A stretch of DNA of 64,000 bases from positions 1 to 64,000 of the forward strand of contig JAUHYW010000039.1 in the NCBI GenBank assembly GCA_030426085.1, given 5' to 3'. The notes below the pieces were generated by a model. That model did no database searches, was not told where the DNA came from, and worked only from the letters and a program-made list of their open reading frames with translations. Origin of the DNA: a bacterium (lineage in GTDB: Bacteria; Myxococcota_A; Bradymonadia; UBA7976; UBA1532). How positions within the stretch are numbered: position 1 is the first letter of the stretch; every line of letters starts with the position of its first letter. This document shows, in pieces, positions 8,915 to 17,214 of the stretch. The position numbers and the translations under genes were made by a program.

Positions 8915-9727
8915 ATGAGCGCTGATCGACGGGCGGCGGCGGTGGTGATCGCGGCGCTGGCGGCCGGGGTGGCGGTGTGGGCCGTCGGCCGGCTGCGGCC
9001 GGGCGTCGACGGCGAGCTGGCCCGGCGGGGCGGCGTCGTCGTGCCGGTGATCTTCGATCGGGAGGCGGCGGTCGACCGCCACCTCGCCCGGCTGGCCCGT
9101 GCGCTGGACCCCCGGGCGTCGGTCGAGCGCATCGGCGGCGCCCCGGCGCTGGCCACCCCGCCGGGCGTCGATCCGGGCCCCGGCTTCCTGCCGCCCCGGG
9201 CGCTGCCCGACGGCCGCCAGGCGCATCGCCCGACGCCCGATCGAGCCGAGCGGTGGCGCAAGCGGGCGTTCAACCAGCTCGCCGAGCGCCTCGACGCCCG
9301 GCTGGAGGATCTGCCCGCGGGTCGGGGCCAGGTGACGCTGCCGACCCGGGACGCCATGCGCTTGGAGCTGACCCCCGACGTCGACCCTGGCTGGATCGAC
9401 GCGGTGCTCGCCCCGGGCGAGCTGACGCTGTGGCGGGGTGGCGCGCGGGTGGCCGACGGGCTGGACGTGGTGCGGGCCGAGCTGCGGGGCGGGCGCCTGA
9501 TCGTGCGGGTGCGAGGCGCGCCGAAGCTCGCGCCCGGCCCGCTGGAGGCCCGCCTCGACGGCCGCCCGCTGGCCACCGGGCCCGCGGACGCCGACCCGCT
9601 CGAGCTGACGGTCCTCGACACCCTCGATCGGACGGCCCGGGCCCGGGCGGCGATGACCCTGGCCCACGGCCCCCTGCCCCTTCCGGCCCGCGCGGGCCCG
9701 CGCCGGCGCCTCGAACCGGGCCGCTGA
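8915..9727 (+). CDS. Exported or membrane-anchored protein, function unknown
   Basis: 270 aa. Residues 6-26 form one hydrophobic helix (AAAVVIAALAAGVAVWAVGRL) that would serve as an uncleaved signal anchor, leaving an Arg/Pro-rich exported domain. No catalytic motif or known family was recognised. The central part (about 85-150) is basic and helical, and the end (150-260) looks beta-stranded. The gene is divergent from the aldehyde dehydrogenase (104-bp gap) and convergent with the Roadblock-like gene at 9733, five bases away. Base composition matches its neighbours, so it appears native. Confidence 0.6.
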   Translation: MSADRRAAAVVIAALAAGVAVWAVGRLRPGVDGELARRGGVVVPVIFDREAAVDRHLARLARALDPRASVERIGGAPALATPPGVDPGPGFLPPRALPDGRQAHRPTPDRAERWRKRAFNQLAERLDARLEDLPAGRGQVTLPTRDAMRLELTPDVDPGWIDAVLAPGELTLWRGGARVADGLDVVRAELRGGRLIVRVRGAPKLAPGPLEARLDGRPLATGPADADPLELTVLDTLDRTARARAAMTLAHGPLPLPARAGPRRRLEPGR

Positions 9728-9732
9728 GCACC

Positions 9733-10527
9733 TCAGAAGGCGTTCGGATCGGCCTTCAGCTTGAGCCGCAGCACCCGCTTGAGGTCCATGATGCGCCCGG
9801 CGTGCATCGGCACCGGGCCCCGCGAGGCGAAGACGACCTGCTTGCTCTTGCTGACCTTGACCCGCACCGAGACCAGCCACTGCTGATCGTGGTGCACCGC
9901 CAGCCACGAACTGCGGCCCATCGACTTGATGCGGTCGGTCTGCTCGTAGACCAGCGACAGCCGCCCGCCGATGCCCTGCACGAACAGATCGTCGATGTGG
10001 CCGTGGTTGGCGATGACCAGCCCGGTGTTGTCGACGAGGAAGGCCCCCTGCGCCGGCGGGGGGTCGCCGGCCCACCGCATCAGGTCGTTCCAGTCGCCGC
10101 CGAGCATCGAGTCGGGGTGCACCAGCGCCGGGTGCACCGGGTTGGCGCCCACCAGCCCGATCTTGAAGACCGGCTCACCGGCGAGGCGCAGCATCGTCAG
10201 CCACTTGCCCCGATAGCGCACCACCAGGGCGAACTCGTCCTCGGGCTGCTCGGCGAGCCGATGGGCGTGGGTCGTCGCCAGCCCCAGCCGGGCGGCCAGC
10301 TCTTCGAGCACCTGCGTGTTCAGCGTGCCCCGGTGGGCGATCACCAGCCCGCTGGGGTCGACGGCGAACGCGCTGTCGACCCCCAGGGTCTGGCGGCAGA
10401 AGTCGAGGAAGCGCTCCCAGCCGGCGAGCCCGTAGGCCGGTCGATCGGGCTGGTTCGACAGCCCCAGGAAGGACGCCAGCGCGCCGCGCAGGACCCGACC
10501 CGGGGAGTCGCCCATGAACATCGTCAT
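9733..10527 (-). CDS. Double Roadblock/LC7-like protein
   Basis: 264 aa. Two halves carry matching motifs, VDPSGLVIAHRG (about residue 57) and LVDNTGLVIANHG (about residue 165). They resemble the strand-turn-strand 'xDxxGLVIA' of Roadblock/LC7 domains such as MglB. Such proteins regulate small GTPases or act as scaffolds in bacteria. The start codon overlaps the stop of the response-regulator gene (ATGA at 10524-10527), so translation is coupled. It is the last gene of a minus-strand signalling unit that begins with another Roadblock protein at 13543. The domain assignment is by motif resemblance only. Confidence 0.6.
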   Translation of the reverse strand: MTMFMGDSPGRVLRGALASFLGLSNQPDRPAYGLAGWERFLDFCRQTLGVDSAFAVDPSGLVIAHRGTLNTQVLEELAARLGLATTHAHRLAEQPEDEFALVVRYRGKWLTMLRLAGEPVFKIGLVGANPVHPALVHPDSMLGGDWNDLMRWAGDPPPAQGAFLVDNTGLVIANHGHIDDLFVQGIGGRLSLVYEQTDRIKSMGRSSWLAVHHDQQWLVSVRVKVSKSKQVVFASRGPVPMHAGRIMDLKRVLRLKLKADPNAF

Positions 10528-12014
10528 GAATCGTCTCCGAAGCCCAGCTGACGCAGCCGGGCGAGGTTGGCCAGGATCGACGGCACGCCCGGCTGGAGCC
10601 GATCGGCCTGTTGCAGCGCGCGCCAGGCGGTGGCGTAGTCCCGCCCGAGCATGGCGTCGAGGCCGCGATCCATCAGAGTGGCGAAGTCGACCGCGACCGG
10701 GGCATCCGCGACCGGAGGCACCGCCCCGGGCCCCGCGGAAGGCTGGAGCGGAGGCGGCGTCGTCGCCAGCTTCTCGGTCGGCGGCCGCTTCGGATCACCT
10801 CGGGAGGCCGCCGGATCCGGCGAAGTCGGGAGGGCCGGCGGGGACGGCGGCGGCGGGTTGCTGCTCCCGCTGCGCGGCAGATCGGGGCGCAGCAGCTCGG
10901 CGGGGCTCTCGTCCACCGAGCCCGACGGGCGCCCCGCAGCCGGCTGATCGGTGAGCGGCTCGGAGCGCGGCGGGGGTGGGGTGCTCTCGGGCAGCGGCCC
11001 CGACGAATAGCGGCCCCGGGACCCGGTGACCTGGCCCGGCGACGCGGACCGCCCGCTCGACCCCCGGGCCGGGGGGATCGTCGACGGGGTCGCGTCTCGG
11101 CGGGTCGCCGACACCGCTCGCCCGGCCGCCGAGGGCAAGCCCGATAGCCGCCCGCCCGAAGACGGCCGCCCGCCCGAAGACGGCCGCCCGCCCGAAGACG
11201 GCCGCCCGCTCGAAGACAGCCGCCCGGAGCCGCCGCGGCCGGCGTCCTTGACCCCGGACAGCGGGGAGCGGGACGGCGAGAGCCGGGGCAGCGGCGGATT
11301 CGGCCGGGCGCGGGCGCCATCGCGCTCCTGCTCCCGCACCGCCTCGTCGTGCACCCGGGCCGCGTTCAGCAGGATGTGCTGCCACGGTCGTTGCACATCG
11401 CGGGCCCCCGGCTCCCCGACCAGCCGCCGCACCTGGGTCGAGGCGCCCGACGTGCCGAAGGCCAGCGTCGCCACCGCCTCCTCACCGCTCTCCCGCCCCG
11501 CGCTCGCCGACCACACCTGCCCCCGCACCACCACGATGCGCCCCACCGGATCACCCCGCTGAGCCACGTCGAGCACCACCGAGTGCCGGCCCATGCAGGC
11601 GAGTTGCAGGTAGTCGGCCAGCGAGAAGGGCGAGTCGTGCCCCAGGGCGCCCTGCTCGACGTCGAGGTGGCGCATGACCACCTCCCGCAAGCGCACGAGC
11701 GGCAGCGGCTTCTCGTAGACCTCCACGTCGCTGCGGTTGGGGAGCTGCCCCCTGAAGGAGCCGAGGTAGGCCGTGACGAAGATCACCGGGACCCGCAGCC
11801 CGATGGCGTCGAGCACGTTGAGGATCTCGACGCCCGAGCCGTCGGGCAGGTCGAGGTCGGAGACGATCAGATCGGGCCGCTCGGCGTCCAGCAGGCGCAC
11901 CGCATCGCGAAAGAGGCTCGCGTCGATCACCTCGACGTTGGGCAGCCGCGCCAGCCCCCGGGCCATGGACGACCGGAGGACCGGCTCGTCTTCGATGAGC
12001 ATCACCAACGACAT
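10524..12014 (-). CDS. Response regulator with REC domain, DUF4388-like domain and TPR-like tail
   Basis: 496 aa. Residues 1-120 are a receiver domain: acidic pair EDE (8-10), phospho-acceptor Asp53 in VSDLDLPDGSG, Thr in FVTAY and Lys in YEKPLP. Residues about 128-215 (FSLADYLQLACMGRHSVVLDV ... GRIVVVRGQVWSA) resemble DUF4388/PATAN domains, common in myxobacterial regulators. A long Ser/Gly/Pro-rich linker includes RPSSGGRPSSGGRPSSGGR, and the C-terminal 60 residues look TPR-like (GRDYATAWRALQQADRLQPG). There is no DNA-binding output domain, so it likely signals by protein contact. The neighbouring histidine kinase gene is the probable cognate partner. Confidence 0.85.
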   Translation of the reverse strand: MSLVMLIEDEPVLRSSMARGLARLPNVEVIDASLFRDAVRLLDAERPDLIVSDLDLPDGSGVEILNVLDAIGLRVPVIFVTAYLGSFRGQLPNRSDVEVYEKPLPLVRLREVVMRHLDVEQGALGHDSPFSLADYLQLACMGRHSVVLDVAQRGDPVGRIVVVRGQVWSASAGRESGEEAVATLAFGTSGASTQVRRLVGEPGARDVQRPWQHILLNAARVHDEAVREQERDGARARPNPPLPRLSPSRSPLSGVKDAGRGGSGRLSSSGRPSSGGRPSSGGRPSSGGRLSGLPSAAGRAVSATRRDATPSTIPPARGSSGRSASPGQVTGSRGRYSSGPLPESTPPPPRSEPLTDQPAAGRPSGSVDESPAELLRPDLPRSGSSNPPPPSPPALPTSPDPAASRGDPKRPPTEKLATTPPPLQPSAGPGAVPPVADAPVAVDFATLMDRGLDAMLGRDYATAWRALQQADRLQPGVPSILANLARLRQLGFGDDS

Positions 12015-12093
12015 CGATCCACCTCATCGGTCCCCGGCCGCTCGCCGATTCTGGCATCCGATGACATCGGTGACAACGGGGGACGAGAGGCCC

Positions 12094-13128
12094 TCACGAC
12101 GCCCCGCTCGCGGACCACGCCTCGCCGGGGTCGCCGACCGGCACCTCCAGGATCACCCGGGTCCCCCGGCCCGCGGTGCTCAGCACGGTGCACAGCCCAT
12201 CGGCCTCTTCCACCGCCCGCCGGCACATCGACAGCCCGATGCCGCTGCCGTGGGAGCGGGTGGTGAAGAACAGCTCGGTGCACCGGGCCAGCACGTCCTC
12301 CGACATGCCGACCCCCGTATCGTGCACCGTCAGCTCAAAAGCCGCCCCGTCGCCGCGCAGGCGGGCCCCGATACGCACCTCGTCCCCCTCGCGGCAGGCG
12401 TTGAGCGCGTTGTTGATGAGGTTGTAGAGGACGGCCCGCACCACCGCCGCGTTGAGGTGCAGCATCGGCATCGGCGCGCACTCCAGCAGCAGCACGACCC
12501 CCGCCCGAGCCGCCGAGGCCCGCATGACCCGGACCACCTCGTGCACCGCCGGGGCGACGAGCTGCGCCCGGGTGCTGCGCAGGCTGCGGCCCACCATGCC
12601 GATGCCCTGAAAACCCAGATCCATGCGCCGCCCTTCGACGAGGATCGCCTCGAGCTCGTCGCGCAGTTCGCCGGGCCGGGTCTCCTCGATGAGCAGCTCG
12701 ACCGCCGAGGTCATCGCGGCGAGCGGGTTGCGCAGCTCGTGCAGCAGCGAGGGCAACACCTCGTCGATCGTCTCGATGCGCAGGGAGTGATCCCGAGCCG
12801 AGCGGGCGTCTTCGAGGGAGGAGACGTCCCGGAACAGCACCGCCCAGTGCCCGCCGCCGCAGGGCGACGTCGAGTAGCCGATCTGCATCGGCAGCCCCGC
12901 GCGATCGACCACCGTCACCTGCCGCCGCCGACCCGGGACCCGCCCCTCGATCAGCACATCCAGCGGCGCGAGGACATCGGCCACCGGCCAGCCCAGGGGC
13001 GCCGTGGCCAGCCCGAGGATGCGGCAGCCGTCGGGGTTGAGGGCGTGCACCCGTCCATCGCGGTCGACCACCAGCACCCCGGCGGGCAACGCGTTGAGGA
13101 CATCTCGGGCGGAGGGGACAGTCGGCAT
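12094..13128 (-). CDS. PAS-domain sensor histidine kinase
   Basis: 344 aa. An N-terminal PAS domain (about 8-105: LNALPAGVLVVDRDGRVHALNPDGCRILG) is followed by a HisKA H-box LLHELRNPLAAM with phospho-acceptor His130. The HATPase domain has the N-box NLINNALNAC, G1 DTGVGM, F-box-like ELFFTTR and G2 GSGIGLSM. All catalytic boxes are intact. No transmembrane segment is present, so it is a soluble cytoplasmic sensor. It sits 79 bp upstream of the response-regulator gene on the same strand and follows the Roadblock gene by 49 bp, giving an apparent four-gene signalling operon. Confidence 0.9.
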   Translation of the reverse strand: MPTVPSARDVLNALPAGVLVVDRDGRVHALNPDGCRILGLATAPLGWPVADVLAPLDVLIEGRVPGRRRQVTVVDRAGLPMQIGYSTSPCGGGHWAVLFRDVSSLEDARSARDHSLRIETIDEVLPSLLHELRNPLAAMTSAVELLIEETRPGELRDELEAILVEGRRMDLGFQGIGMVGRSLRSTRAQLVAPAVHEVVRVMRASAARAGVVLLLECAPMPMLHLNAAVVRAVLYNLINNALNACREGDEVRIGARLRGDGAAFELTVHDTGVGMSEDVLARCTELFFTTRSHGSGIGLSMCRRAVEEADGLCTVLSTAGRGTRVILEVPVGDPGEAWSASGAS

Positions 13129-13177
13129 GGGTCGACGGGCACCGGTCGGGTGAAGGGCCGACCTCGACAGGCCGGAC

Positions 13178-13543
13178 TCAGAGGACCTTCTTGATGTCCG
13201 CTGTCGCCCGGTTCATGTCGAGGAAGAGCAGGCCGAGCTTCGCGCTGCGGCTGGCGAGCACCAGCAGCAGGGTGTCGGACGGCGCGTTCTGCATCACCGC
13301 GTAGCCCGACTTCCCCCGGATCATGACCTGCTCGACGTCGCCACGCTCGAGCTCGCTCGCCGCCCGGTTGCCCAGGCTGGCCAGCGTCGCGGTCATACCC
13401 GCCACCCGGGTCTCGTCGACGTGCTGGGGCAGCGCGCTGGCGATCATCAGGCCGTCGTCCGACAGCAGCGCCGACGCCTCGACATCGGGGGTGCTGCTCT
13501 GAAGAGTCCGGAGGATCTTGTTGAGGTTGTCGATCCGGGACAT
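13178..13543 (-). CDS. Roadblock/LC7 domain protein (MglB-like)
   Basis: 121 aa from the ATG at 13543, chosen because AGGAG lies ten bases upstream. The whole chain is one Roadblock domain: MSRIDNLNKILRTLQSSTPDVEASALLSDDGLMIASALPQ, ending with VMIRGKSGYAVMQN and LLLVLASRSAKLGLLFLDM. MglB-type proteins dimerise and act as GTPase-activating partners of Ras-like MglA. No mglA-type GTPase gene is in this window. It is the first gene of the minus-strand unit with the histidine kinase, response regulator and double-Roadblock protein. Confidence 0.88.
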   Translation of the reverse strand: MSRIDNLNKILRTLQSSTPDVEASALLSDDGLMIASALPQHVDETRVAGMTATLASLGNRAASELERGDVEQVMIRGKSGYAVMQNAPSDTLLLVLASRSAKLGLLFLDMNRATADIKKVL

Positions 13544-13737
13544 GCTCAATCTCCTATCTGGCCGTCTCGCAGGCCGAATCAAGTTCGGTGACCACTCAGG
13601 TCACGTGAAGCGGGCCGGGTGAAAAATTTTTGGTGGCGTTTTCAACCCGCTGTCACGAGAATTGATACTACAATACTGCACAGACGCCGACAGAAAAAAA
13701 CGTTCGCGTCGGCGCGCAACCGGAATGAGGGGATGAG
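13544..13737. promoter_or_regulatory. AT-rich divergent promoter region
   Basis: These 194 bases separate the Roadblock gene (minus) from the V4R-like gene (plus). They are clearly less GC rich than the surroundings, with runs such as GAAAAATTTTTGG and AGAAAAAAACG, and a TACAAT hexamer at 13669-13674. Divergent promoters are expected here. No -35/-10 pair with good spacing could be assigned with confidence. Confidence 0.4.
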
Positions 13738-14214
13738 ATGGCGACCTACGAACGCACCGAGCTGGGCCAGTTCAACAGCACCGTCTGCTTCAAGGCGGTG
13801 ATCACCGGCATGGAGGAGATGCTCGGCGAGCACGCCACCGCGATCTCGCTCAAGGCCGCCGGCCGCACCCGAGGCGCCAACCTCTGCAAGAGCCTCGGCC
13901 TCGCCAAGGGCTCGGCGAGCATGGAAGACCTCTCCGACATCGCCGCCCAGCTCGACGGCGCGCTCGGCGTCGAGGGCACCCGGCTGTGCAAGGTCGACAA
14001 GATCGAGGCCGAGGGCGACGTCATCAGGGTCTACTGCTCCGAGACGGTCTGCTCGGCCGGTGAGGAGCTCGGCTCGCCGCGCACCTGCACCTTCACCCTC
14101 GGCGCGATCCACGGCGCGCTCGAGTTCCTGCTCGACAAGCAGTTCTTCGCCAAGCACACCGAGAGCGTGCTGCGCGGCGGCACCCACGACGTCTTCCAGT
14201 TCACCCCGCGCTGA
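13738..14214 (+). CDS. V4R-like small-molecule-sensing domain protein
   Basis: 158 aa. It reads as a single compact domain (GRTRGANLCKSLGL ... CSAGEELGSPRTCTFTLGAIHGALEFLL ... GGTHDVFQF). The Cys-containing 'C-F-x-x-G-x-x-x-G' turn and the late 'G-x-H-x-x-F-x-F' motif resemble V4R (4-vinyl-reductase-like) domains. Those domains bind small hydrocarbons or metals and often act as sensors. The match is by pattern only. It is divergent from the Roadblock/histidine-kinase unit and 76 bp upstream of a coiled-coil protein, so it may belong to the same signalling module. Confidence 0.5.
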   Translation: MATYERTELGQFNSTVCFKAVITGMEEMLGEHATAISLKAAGRTRGANLCKSLGLAKGSASMEDLSDIAAQLDGALGVEGTRLCKVDKIEAEGDVIRVYCSETVCSAGEELGSPRTCTFTLGAIHGALEFLLDKQFFAKHTESVLRGGTHDVFQFTPR

Positions 14215-14290
14215 GCCCCGCGCCGACGGCGCCATCCAGGGCGACGTGCTGCCGCCGACCCGGCAGAGCCCACGCAGTGGAGGAGAGAGA

Positions 14291-15451
14291 TTGGCCACCG
14301 AGGATGCACGACTCCCCGCCGCCCTCCAGCGGCTGCTCGACGGCCTCGGCCGCTATCGCGACGCGCTGGCGAGCATCCGTGAGGAGCTGGATCGGATCGA
14401 CGGCGACGAGATCGACGCCCAAGCCGTGGCCGGGGTGACCGACCACACCCGCGACTTGATCGACGCGCTTCAGCCGCTCGAGATGCAGCTCGCGGCGGTG
14501 GCCCGTCAGCAGGAGGCCCTGCGCACCTTCGCCGGCATCAAGGTGGACTTCGACGCCTTCGAGGGGGTCACGCGCACCGCCGCGGTGATGGACGAGACGC
14601 TCACCCCCCTCCGGCGGGAGCTCGCCGGCTTCGAGAAGGCCGTCGGCGGTCTCCAGAGCGGGGCCGCCGTCGAAGAGCAGCTCCGTCGGGTCGAAGAAGC
14701 CATCGAGCAACTCCGGGCGTTCGAGCAGGCGGACGAAGCGCTGCAATCCGGGATCGACGACCTCGAAGAGCCGCTGCGGGCCCACCGGGAGGCGATCCTC
14801 ACCTTGCAGGCCCGCCTCGACGCCGTCGAGCAGGCCCGCGGCCGCTTCGGCTCGACCTACGGTGCGCTGCGCCGCAGCCTGCGATCGGTCGCCGAATCCG
14901 GGGATGGCGTGGAGTCGGGCGAAGGCCCCGACCTGAGCCGACTCACCGCGCTCGTCGAGCGCTTCGAGAGCGCCCGTCGGGCTCAGCTCGACGCGCTCTC
15001 CCGGCTCGGCTTCGACGGGCTCGAGGAGCGGCTGACCGAGTTCGAAGACGCCCGGGCCGACCAGTTCCCCGACTTCCGCAACCATCGCCTCGACAGCCTC
15101 AAGGCGGGCGTCGAACAGTTCGACGCGGTGCACCGACGCCACCGGGGCGCGCTCGAGAGCGTCGAGCTCGGTCGCGTCGAGCGCGACCTGAGCGAGCTGC
15201 ACGCCGCGCGAAAGCGACAGCTCGACGCCCTGCGCGAGTTGGGTCTCGATGTCGTGCTCGGCCAGCTCTTCGCGATCGAGCAGGCCCGCGGCCGGCAGCA
15301 CAACGCGCTTTCGGCGCTCAGCCTGGGCGAGTTGCAGGCTCGGTTCCTCGAGACGATCGGCCGACTCGCCGAGCTGAGCGGGCAGATCGCCGCAGTGGAC
15401 CTGTCCGATCCGGCGACCACACCCGCCACCGACGAGAACGACATCTTCTGA
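14291..15451 (+). CDS. Long coiled-coil protein, function unknown
   Basis: 386 aa starting at a TTG at 14291 preceded by GGAGGAG. No in-frame ATG lies near this ribosome site, and the reading frame upstream is only a shadow of the preceding gene. Almost the whole chain is Glu/Arg/Leu/Ala-rich heptad sequence (LDRIDGDEIDAQAV, RRELAGFEKAVGG, EEQLRRVEEAIEQLR, LTLQARLDAVEQARG). This predicts an extended coiled coil with similar repeated segments, for example EQARGRFGS and EQARGRQHN. The location next to Roadblock and sensor genes suggests a scaffold, but this is inference. Confidence 0.65.
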   Translation: MATEDARLPAALQRLLDGLGRYRDALASIREELDRIDGDEIDAQAVAGVTDHTRDLIDALQPLEMQLAAVARQQEALRTFAGIKVDFDAFEGVTRTAAVMDETLTPLRRELAGFEKAVGGLQSGAAVEEQLRRVEEAIEQLRAFEQADEALQSGIDDLEEPLRAHREAILTLQARLDAVEQARGRFGSTYGALRRSLRSVAESGDGVESGEGPDLSRLTALVERFESARRAQLDALSRLGFDGLEERLTEFEDARADQFPDFRNHRLDSLKAGVEQFDAVHRRHRGALESVELGRVERDLSELHAARKRQLDALRELGLDVVLGQLFAIEQARGRQHNALSALSLGELQARFLETIGRLAELSGQIAAVDLSDPATTPATDENDIF

Positions 15452-15488
15452 GAACGGCGTCTTCTGAGAGCGACGCCTTCTGAGAGCC
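15441..15488 (+). repeat. Three tandem 16-bp units, each carrying a TGA
   Basis: The units are ACATCTTCTGAGAACG, GCGTCTTCTGAGAGCG and ACGCCTTCTGAGAGCC, back to back. The TGA in the first unit is the stop codon of the coiled-coil gene. The second and third repeat the same stop context at exactly 16-base intervals (TGA at 15449, 15465 and 15481). Confidence 0.85.
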
Positions 15489-15493
15489 GGGGG

Positions 15494-15530
15494 CCGGCGC
15501 CGACAGCCATCGCAGGCGGGTCGGCGCCGG
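15494..15530. terminator. Stem-loop between convergent genes, possible bidirectional terminator
   Basis: CCGGCGCCGAC (15494-15504) is an exact inverted repeat of GTCGGCGCCGG (15520-15530), giving an 11-bp GC-only stem with a 15-base loop. It lies between the convergent coiled-coil and globin-sensor genes. No T-run follows on either strand, so an intrinsic terminator is plausible but not certain. Confidence 0.45.
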
Positions 15531-15560
15531 TGGAGCGCGTTTACTCGCGCAAACGGTGGC

Positions 15561-16103
15561 TCAGCGCTTGGGCAGGGTGATCACATTCTCGATCAGCTTG
15601 CGCTTCATGCCGGTGAACTCGGAGAAGCGATCGAGGCGCTCCTCGTTGTAGGCCAGATTGATGATCGCCAGATCGAGGTCGCACAGCTTGATGAAGCTGC
15701 TCGACTTCGCCGCGAGCTCCGCCGGCTCGGTGTAGGTCTCGGCCATCGCCTTGAGCATGCCCGCCCGGATGACGCTCATGACGCCCTCGACGAAGCGGGG
15801 GTCGATCCCCATCTGCACATGCACCTGCCCGATCCGGGCCCGGCGCTCGAAGTACGCCTCGCCGTAGTCTCCGGCGGTCAGCTCCTTCATGTACTGCCGG
15901 TGGGTCTTCTTGAGCGACTCCACCCGCCCCTCGATGATCTTGGCGGTCTCCGGCACCGACTCCAGCGTCTCGTAGAAGTGGTCGGTGAGCGCCGGGCCGT
16001 GGCTCTCGACCACCGACGCCAGGCTTGCCAGATTCTGCGCATCTTCATCGGTGAACTCGATGAAGCGCTTCATCGCCTCGAACTCTTCGTAGATCACAGC
16101 CAT
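15561..16103 (-). CDS. Protoglobin / globin-sensor domain protein
   Basis: 180 aa from the ATG at 16103 with GAGGAG six bases upstream. The chain matches the heme-binding globin domain of globin-coupled sensors and protoglobins: FIEFTDEDAQNLASL near the start, then RVESLKKTHRQYMKEL and RRARIGQVHVQMGIDPRFVEGVM. His95 in the last segment is the expected proximal heme ligand. There is no methyl-accepting or GGDEF output domain; the protein ends after the globin helices with a 30-residue charged tail. It could sense O2, CO or NO and pass the signal to a partner. It has its own promoter region (16104-16355). Confidence 0.8.
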   Translation of the reverse strand: MAVIYEEFEAMKRFIEFTDEDAQNLASLASVVESHGPALTDHFYETLESVPETAKIIEGRVESLKKTHRQYMKELTAGDYGEAYFERRARIGQVHVQMGIDPRFVEGVMSVIRAGMLKAMAETYTEPAELAAKSSSFIKLCDLDLAIINLAYNEERLDRFSEFTGMKRKLIENVITLPKR

Positions 16104-16355
16104 GTCACTCCTCGCCATGGTCGCTCGGAACTGCGCGTTCCGATCCGCACACGAATGCGGCGTCCTCTTCCTGCGCCGCCAGGATACACACAGTGACGAC
16201 CGGTAAATCCAGCGCTTTTTGTGCGGTTTGTTATTTTTGTGTACCAGCGTGGTGCAGAGCACCATTCGTGCCGACCCCATCGATCCGCCCGAGGGGTGCG
16301 CCGCCTGGCCAATACGGCTAGACTGCCTGCTCCGCAGTCGATACGGAGAGGTGAC

Positions 16356-17123
16356 ATGCACTGTCGGACCCTGGGCCTCGCCGCCCTGATCCTGGTTCTC
16401 ACGAGCGCCTGTAGCAAGAAGGATACCCCCGCCGGCGACGACCCGAAGACGGCCAGCGCCGAGAAGGCCACCGAGAAGGCCAACGACGCGACGCCGGGGG
16501 AGGCCGCCGAGCCAGCCCCTCAGAAGGCCGCCGCCGCGCCGAACCAGGAGGTGCTCACCGACCCCGCCAAAGCCACCCTCGAGGCCCCCGAGAAGTTCGT
16601 GGTCGAGCTCCAGACCACCAAGGGCCCCATCCGGCTCGACGTCGAGCGGGCCTGGGCTCCCAAAGGGGTCGACCGCTTCTACAACCTCGTCGAGGCGGGC
16701 TACTACACCGACGTCGCCTTCTTCCGGGTCATCCCCGGCTTCATGGCCCAGGTCGGCCTGCACGGCGACCCCGCCATCAACCGCACGTGGCGCAGCGCCA
16801 ACATCGACGACGACCCGGTGACCCAGAGCAATACCCGAGGAATGGTGACTTTTGCGACCGCCGGGCCCAATACCCGCACGACGCAGTTCTTCATCAACCA
16901 CGCCGACAACACCCGGCTCGACGGCATGGGCTTCGCGCCGTTCGCCCGGATCCAGCCGGACAGCATGAAGATCGTCGACAGCCTGCACGGGGGCTACGGC
17001 GAGGGCGCGCCGCGGGGCAAGGGGCCGAGTCAGGCCCGGATCCACGCCGAGGGCAACGCCTACCTCAAGGCCGAGTTCCCCGAGTTGGACTACATCGAGA
17101 AGGCCCATGTGGTGAAGCAGTAA
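16356..17123 (+). CDS. Cyclophilin-type peptidyl-prolyl isomerase lipoprotein
   Basis: 255 aa from the ATG at 16356 with GGAGAGG upstream. A lipoprotein signal (MHCRTLGLAALILVLTSAC, Cys19) and an Ala/Glu/Lys-rich linker precede a cyclophilin domain (about residues 80-250). Visible motifs are TTKGPIRLDV, the active-site strand FFRVIPGFMAQVG, FATAGPNTRTTQFFIN and LDGMGFAPFARI. The Arg, Phe and Gln of the catalytic strand are kept. It should speed cis-trans isomerisation of prolyl bonds at the cell envelope. The 252 bases upstream contain an AT-rich tract (GTTTGTTATTTTTGTG near 16230) likely to hold its promoter and that of the divergent globin gene. Confidence 0.9.
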   Translation: MHCRTLGLAALILVLTSACSKKDTPAGDDPKTASAEKATEKANDATPGEAAEPAPQKAAAAPNQEVLTDPAKATLEAPEKFVVELQTTKGPIRLDVERAWAPKGVDRFYNLVEAGYYTDVAFFRVIPGFMAQVGLHGDPAINRTWRSANIDDDPVTQSNTRGMVTFATAGPNTRTTQFFINHADNTRLDGMGFAPFARIQPDSMKIVDSLHGGYGEGAPRGKGPSQARIHAEGNAYLKAEFPELDYIEKAHVVKQ

Positions 17124-17137
17124 CGCCCATCGGACCG

Positions 17138-17176
17138 GGTCACCGGCCGGTATCCCCGATCCGGGCGCCGGTGACC
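17138..17176. terminator. Stem-loop after cyclophilin gene
   Basis: GGTCACCGGC (17138-17147) pairs exactly with GCCGGTGACC (17167-17176) across a 19-base loop, 14 bases after the cyclophilin stop codon. It could end transcription of that gene. No T-run follows. Confidence 0.35.
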
Positions 17177-17214
17177 GGGGACACCCCCACCGTATCTGCA
17201 TCGCATCGACCCCG

